From Areca catechu (Eukaryota > Streptophyta > Magnoliopsida > Arecales > Arecaceae): a stretch of DNA of 64,000 nucleotides. The position numbers and the translations under genes are program-made. Positions within the stretch are counted from its first letter, which is position 1; each line of letters begins with the position of its first letter. The notes under the pieces are model-generated. The model saw only the letters and a list, made by a program, of their open reading frames with translations, made no database searches and was not told the DNA's origin. Below are positions 63,365 through 64,000 of the stretch, piece after piece. The DNA lies in the NCBI GenBank assembly GCA_021397845.1, contig CM038043.1:31433501-31497500 (forward strand), written 5' to 3'.

Positions 63365-63396
63365 CCTTCCTCCATGAAGGTGAAGTCATAGACCAA

Positions 63397-63463
63397 CTAC
63401 ATCAAAAAAGAAAGATTTAGGATCAAATAACTCTCAAGACAAAGGAGGTGGTGATAGTCATAC
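63397..63463 (-). other. Candidate 67-nt intron in E9 antisense gene 2
   Basis: On the minus strand the donor is CAACAG|GTATGA and the acceptor is TTTCTTTTTTGATGTAG|TTGG. Removal keeps the reading frame between the upstream exon (63464 onward) and the downstream part (63365-63396, then 42742 downward). The unspliced frame stops one codon after the donor. Confidence 0.55.
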
Positions 63464-63981
63464 CTGTTGCAAGGCGGCGAAGCTGAAATCGGACACTTTG
63501 AGAAAGCTCCGATTTTGGAGAATTGCCAGGTTGTGGGGCAGTATCATACCCTTCAATGCCTGCCTGGCTTCGGCCGGGACCAGCAGCCCTCCCTTAGGCG
63601 GAAGCTCCGAAGAGTCCGTCGAACGGCCTCCGGCTGAAGAAGCCCCGTGGACGAACTCTCCTTCGACTTGCCGTGCTTTAACCCTATCAGCGGCAGGGGG
63701 GCAAACCAGCGGCACATTCACTCCTTGAGGCGAGCTCCCCGTTGTGTCGGCTGGGGAGGCGATCGTCGGTAGGGTTTTAACTGGATAGGGTCTCGCCGGA
63801 GCCCCTTCCGCGGCCACTACATCTTCCCTCGAGGCACCTCGGGAGGACGAAGTGCTTTGGTCCCCTTCTGGACCATCCCTCCGAACTCTCTTCCGTATCG
63901 CAGACCTGGTGGAAGGGGCCTGTGCAACCCTCTTCTCCGAAGTCTGGCAAAGCCAGCTCAAATCGCACTTCATCCCACCAC
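63464..63981 (-). CDS. E9 antisense gene 2, upstream exon (5' part outside window)
   Basis: The minus-strand frame is open for 171 codons from the Met at 63973. A splice-acceptor-like TTTACCTGCAG just upstream (63982-63993) suggests that this is an internal exon. It is basic at first (SAIRKRVRRDGPEG, likely nuclear signal) and Ser/Gly/Pro-rich in the middle. It ends with KGMILPHNLAILQNRSFLKV and the donor. It lies upstream of the coiled-coil exon now separated from it by E10. An alternative frame begins with WWDEV-like residues but is shorter. Function is unknown. Confidence 0.5.
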
Positions 63982-64000
63982 CTGCAGGTAAAGGGGATCA

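Larger units (their letters stand above)
13358..64000 (+). mobile_element. E5: chromovirus, 5' LTR and leader only; split by E6 and E9, continues past window
   Basis: The 5' LTR (13358-14866), PBS and leader (14867-15749) are intact. The leader is cut by E6 and resumes near 33599. At 33826 the gag-like ATG appears in the same context as in E2 (AACCCAACC..GT.TGA.CATGGAG), but after 11 bases E9 begins (33837). The rest of E5 must be to the right of the window. No protein can therefore be assigned, and whether it is autonomous is unknown. Confidence 0.75.
33837..64000 (+). mobile_element. E9: Tat-type Ty3/gypsy element with antisense genes; split by E10, 3' LTR outside window
   Basis: A 5' LTR of about 755 bp is followed by gag, protease, RT, RNase H, an additional RNase H domain and integrase without chromodomain. 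A 3' region follows with two reading frames on the opposite strand. The extra RNase H between the first one and integrase, and antisense ORFs between pol and the 3' LTR, are known hallmarks of the Tat lineage (Retand/Grande-like). It is more GC-rich than its neighbours. Many in-frame stops are present. E10 is inserted in the upstream antisense gene (TSD CCTTC), and E9 sequence resumes at 63370. Confidence 0.85.

Overview
The window looks like transposable-element-dense intergenic DNA from a flowering-plant nuclear genome. I see no host gene, no rRNA, no tRNA and no CRISPR array. Almost every base can be assigned to LTR retrotransposons. Most are Ty3/gypsy chromoviruses: they have a tRNA-iMet type primer binding site (TGGTATCAGAGC), Gag with CCHC knuckles, PR-RT-RNaseH-IN order, a GPY/F-like module and a C-terminal chromodomain, probably Tekay/Del-like. 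One is a Tat-type Ty3/gypsy element with a second RNase H and antisense ORFs. One is an LTR-like, possibly Ty1/copia, fragment. I number the elements E1 to E13.

Layout. Left part: E1 (1-12234), an old chromovirus cut off at the window start, with E2 (1269-7524, TSD GATGC) nested in its protease. E1 sits in a gag-spacer relic, E3 (12235-12593). E3 is followed by a reversed LTR piece, E4 (12594-13357), which is cut by E5, whose 5' LTR starts at 13358 and whose 3' end lies beyond the window. E5 was split twice. The first split is E6 (LTR-like, about 15750-33598). E6 holds E7 (17462-33494, TSD TTCTG), and the 5' LTR of E7 holds E8 (18981-27876, minus strand, TSD CAGCG). The second split is E9, the Tat element (33837 to beyond the window). 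An antisense gene of E9 is cut by E10 (42748-63364, TSD CCTTC). E10 holds E11 (45938-60425, TSD AAGAT). The 3' LTR of E11 holds solo LTR E12 (51264-59480, minus, TSD CCCAA), and E12 holds E13 (52222-59039, minus, TSD GGATG). The longest chain visible is E3 > E4 > E5 > E9 > E10 > E11 > E12 > E13.

How they work together. E8 is the only chromovirus here with a nearly complete gag-pol. It has identical-length 1627-bp LTRs and only a few lesions. E2, E7, E10, E11 and E13 are 6.1-7.1 kb net. They lack RT and RNase H, and all but E10 lack PR. They keep a leader, a gag-like N-terminus, a long acidic spacer, a block that I read as a degenerated integrase core without its catalytic acids, and the integrase C-terminus plus chromodomain. 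E7 and E13 share the LTR family of E8, so E8-like elements are plausible helpers.

The observations most worth following are: (1) this non-autonomous lineage with a catalytically dead integrase block; (2) a small U5 hairpin with a TTCTYA loop whose stem covaries between otherwise unrelated LTR families; (3) a covarying leader hairpin; (4) a 31-nt stepwise capture of the PBS into LTR ends; (5) a conserved 58-nt coding tail inside the start of nearly every LTR; (6) promoter-bearing, apparently spliced antisense genes in the Tat element. All were read by eye; no alignment or search was run.
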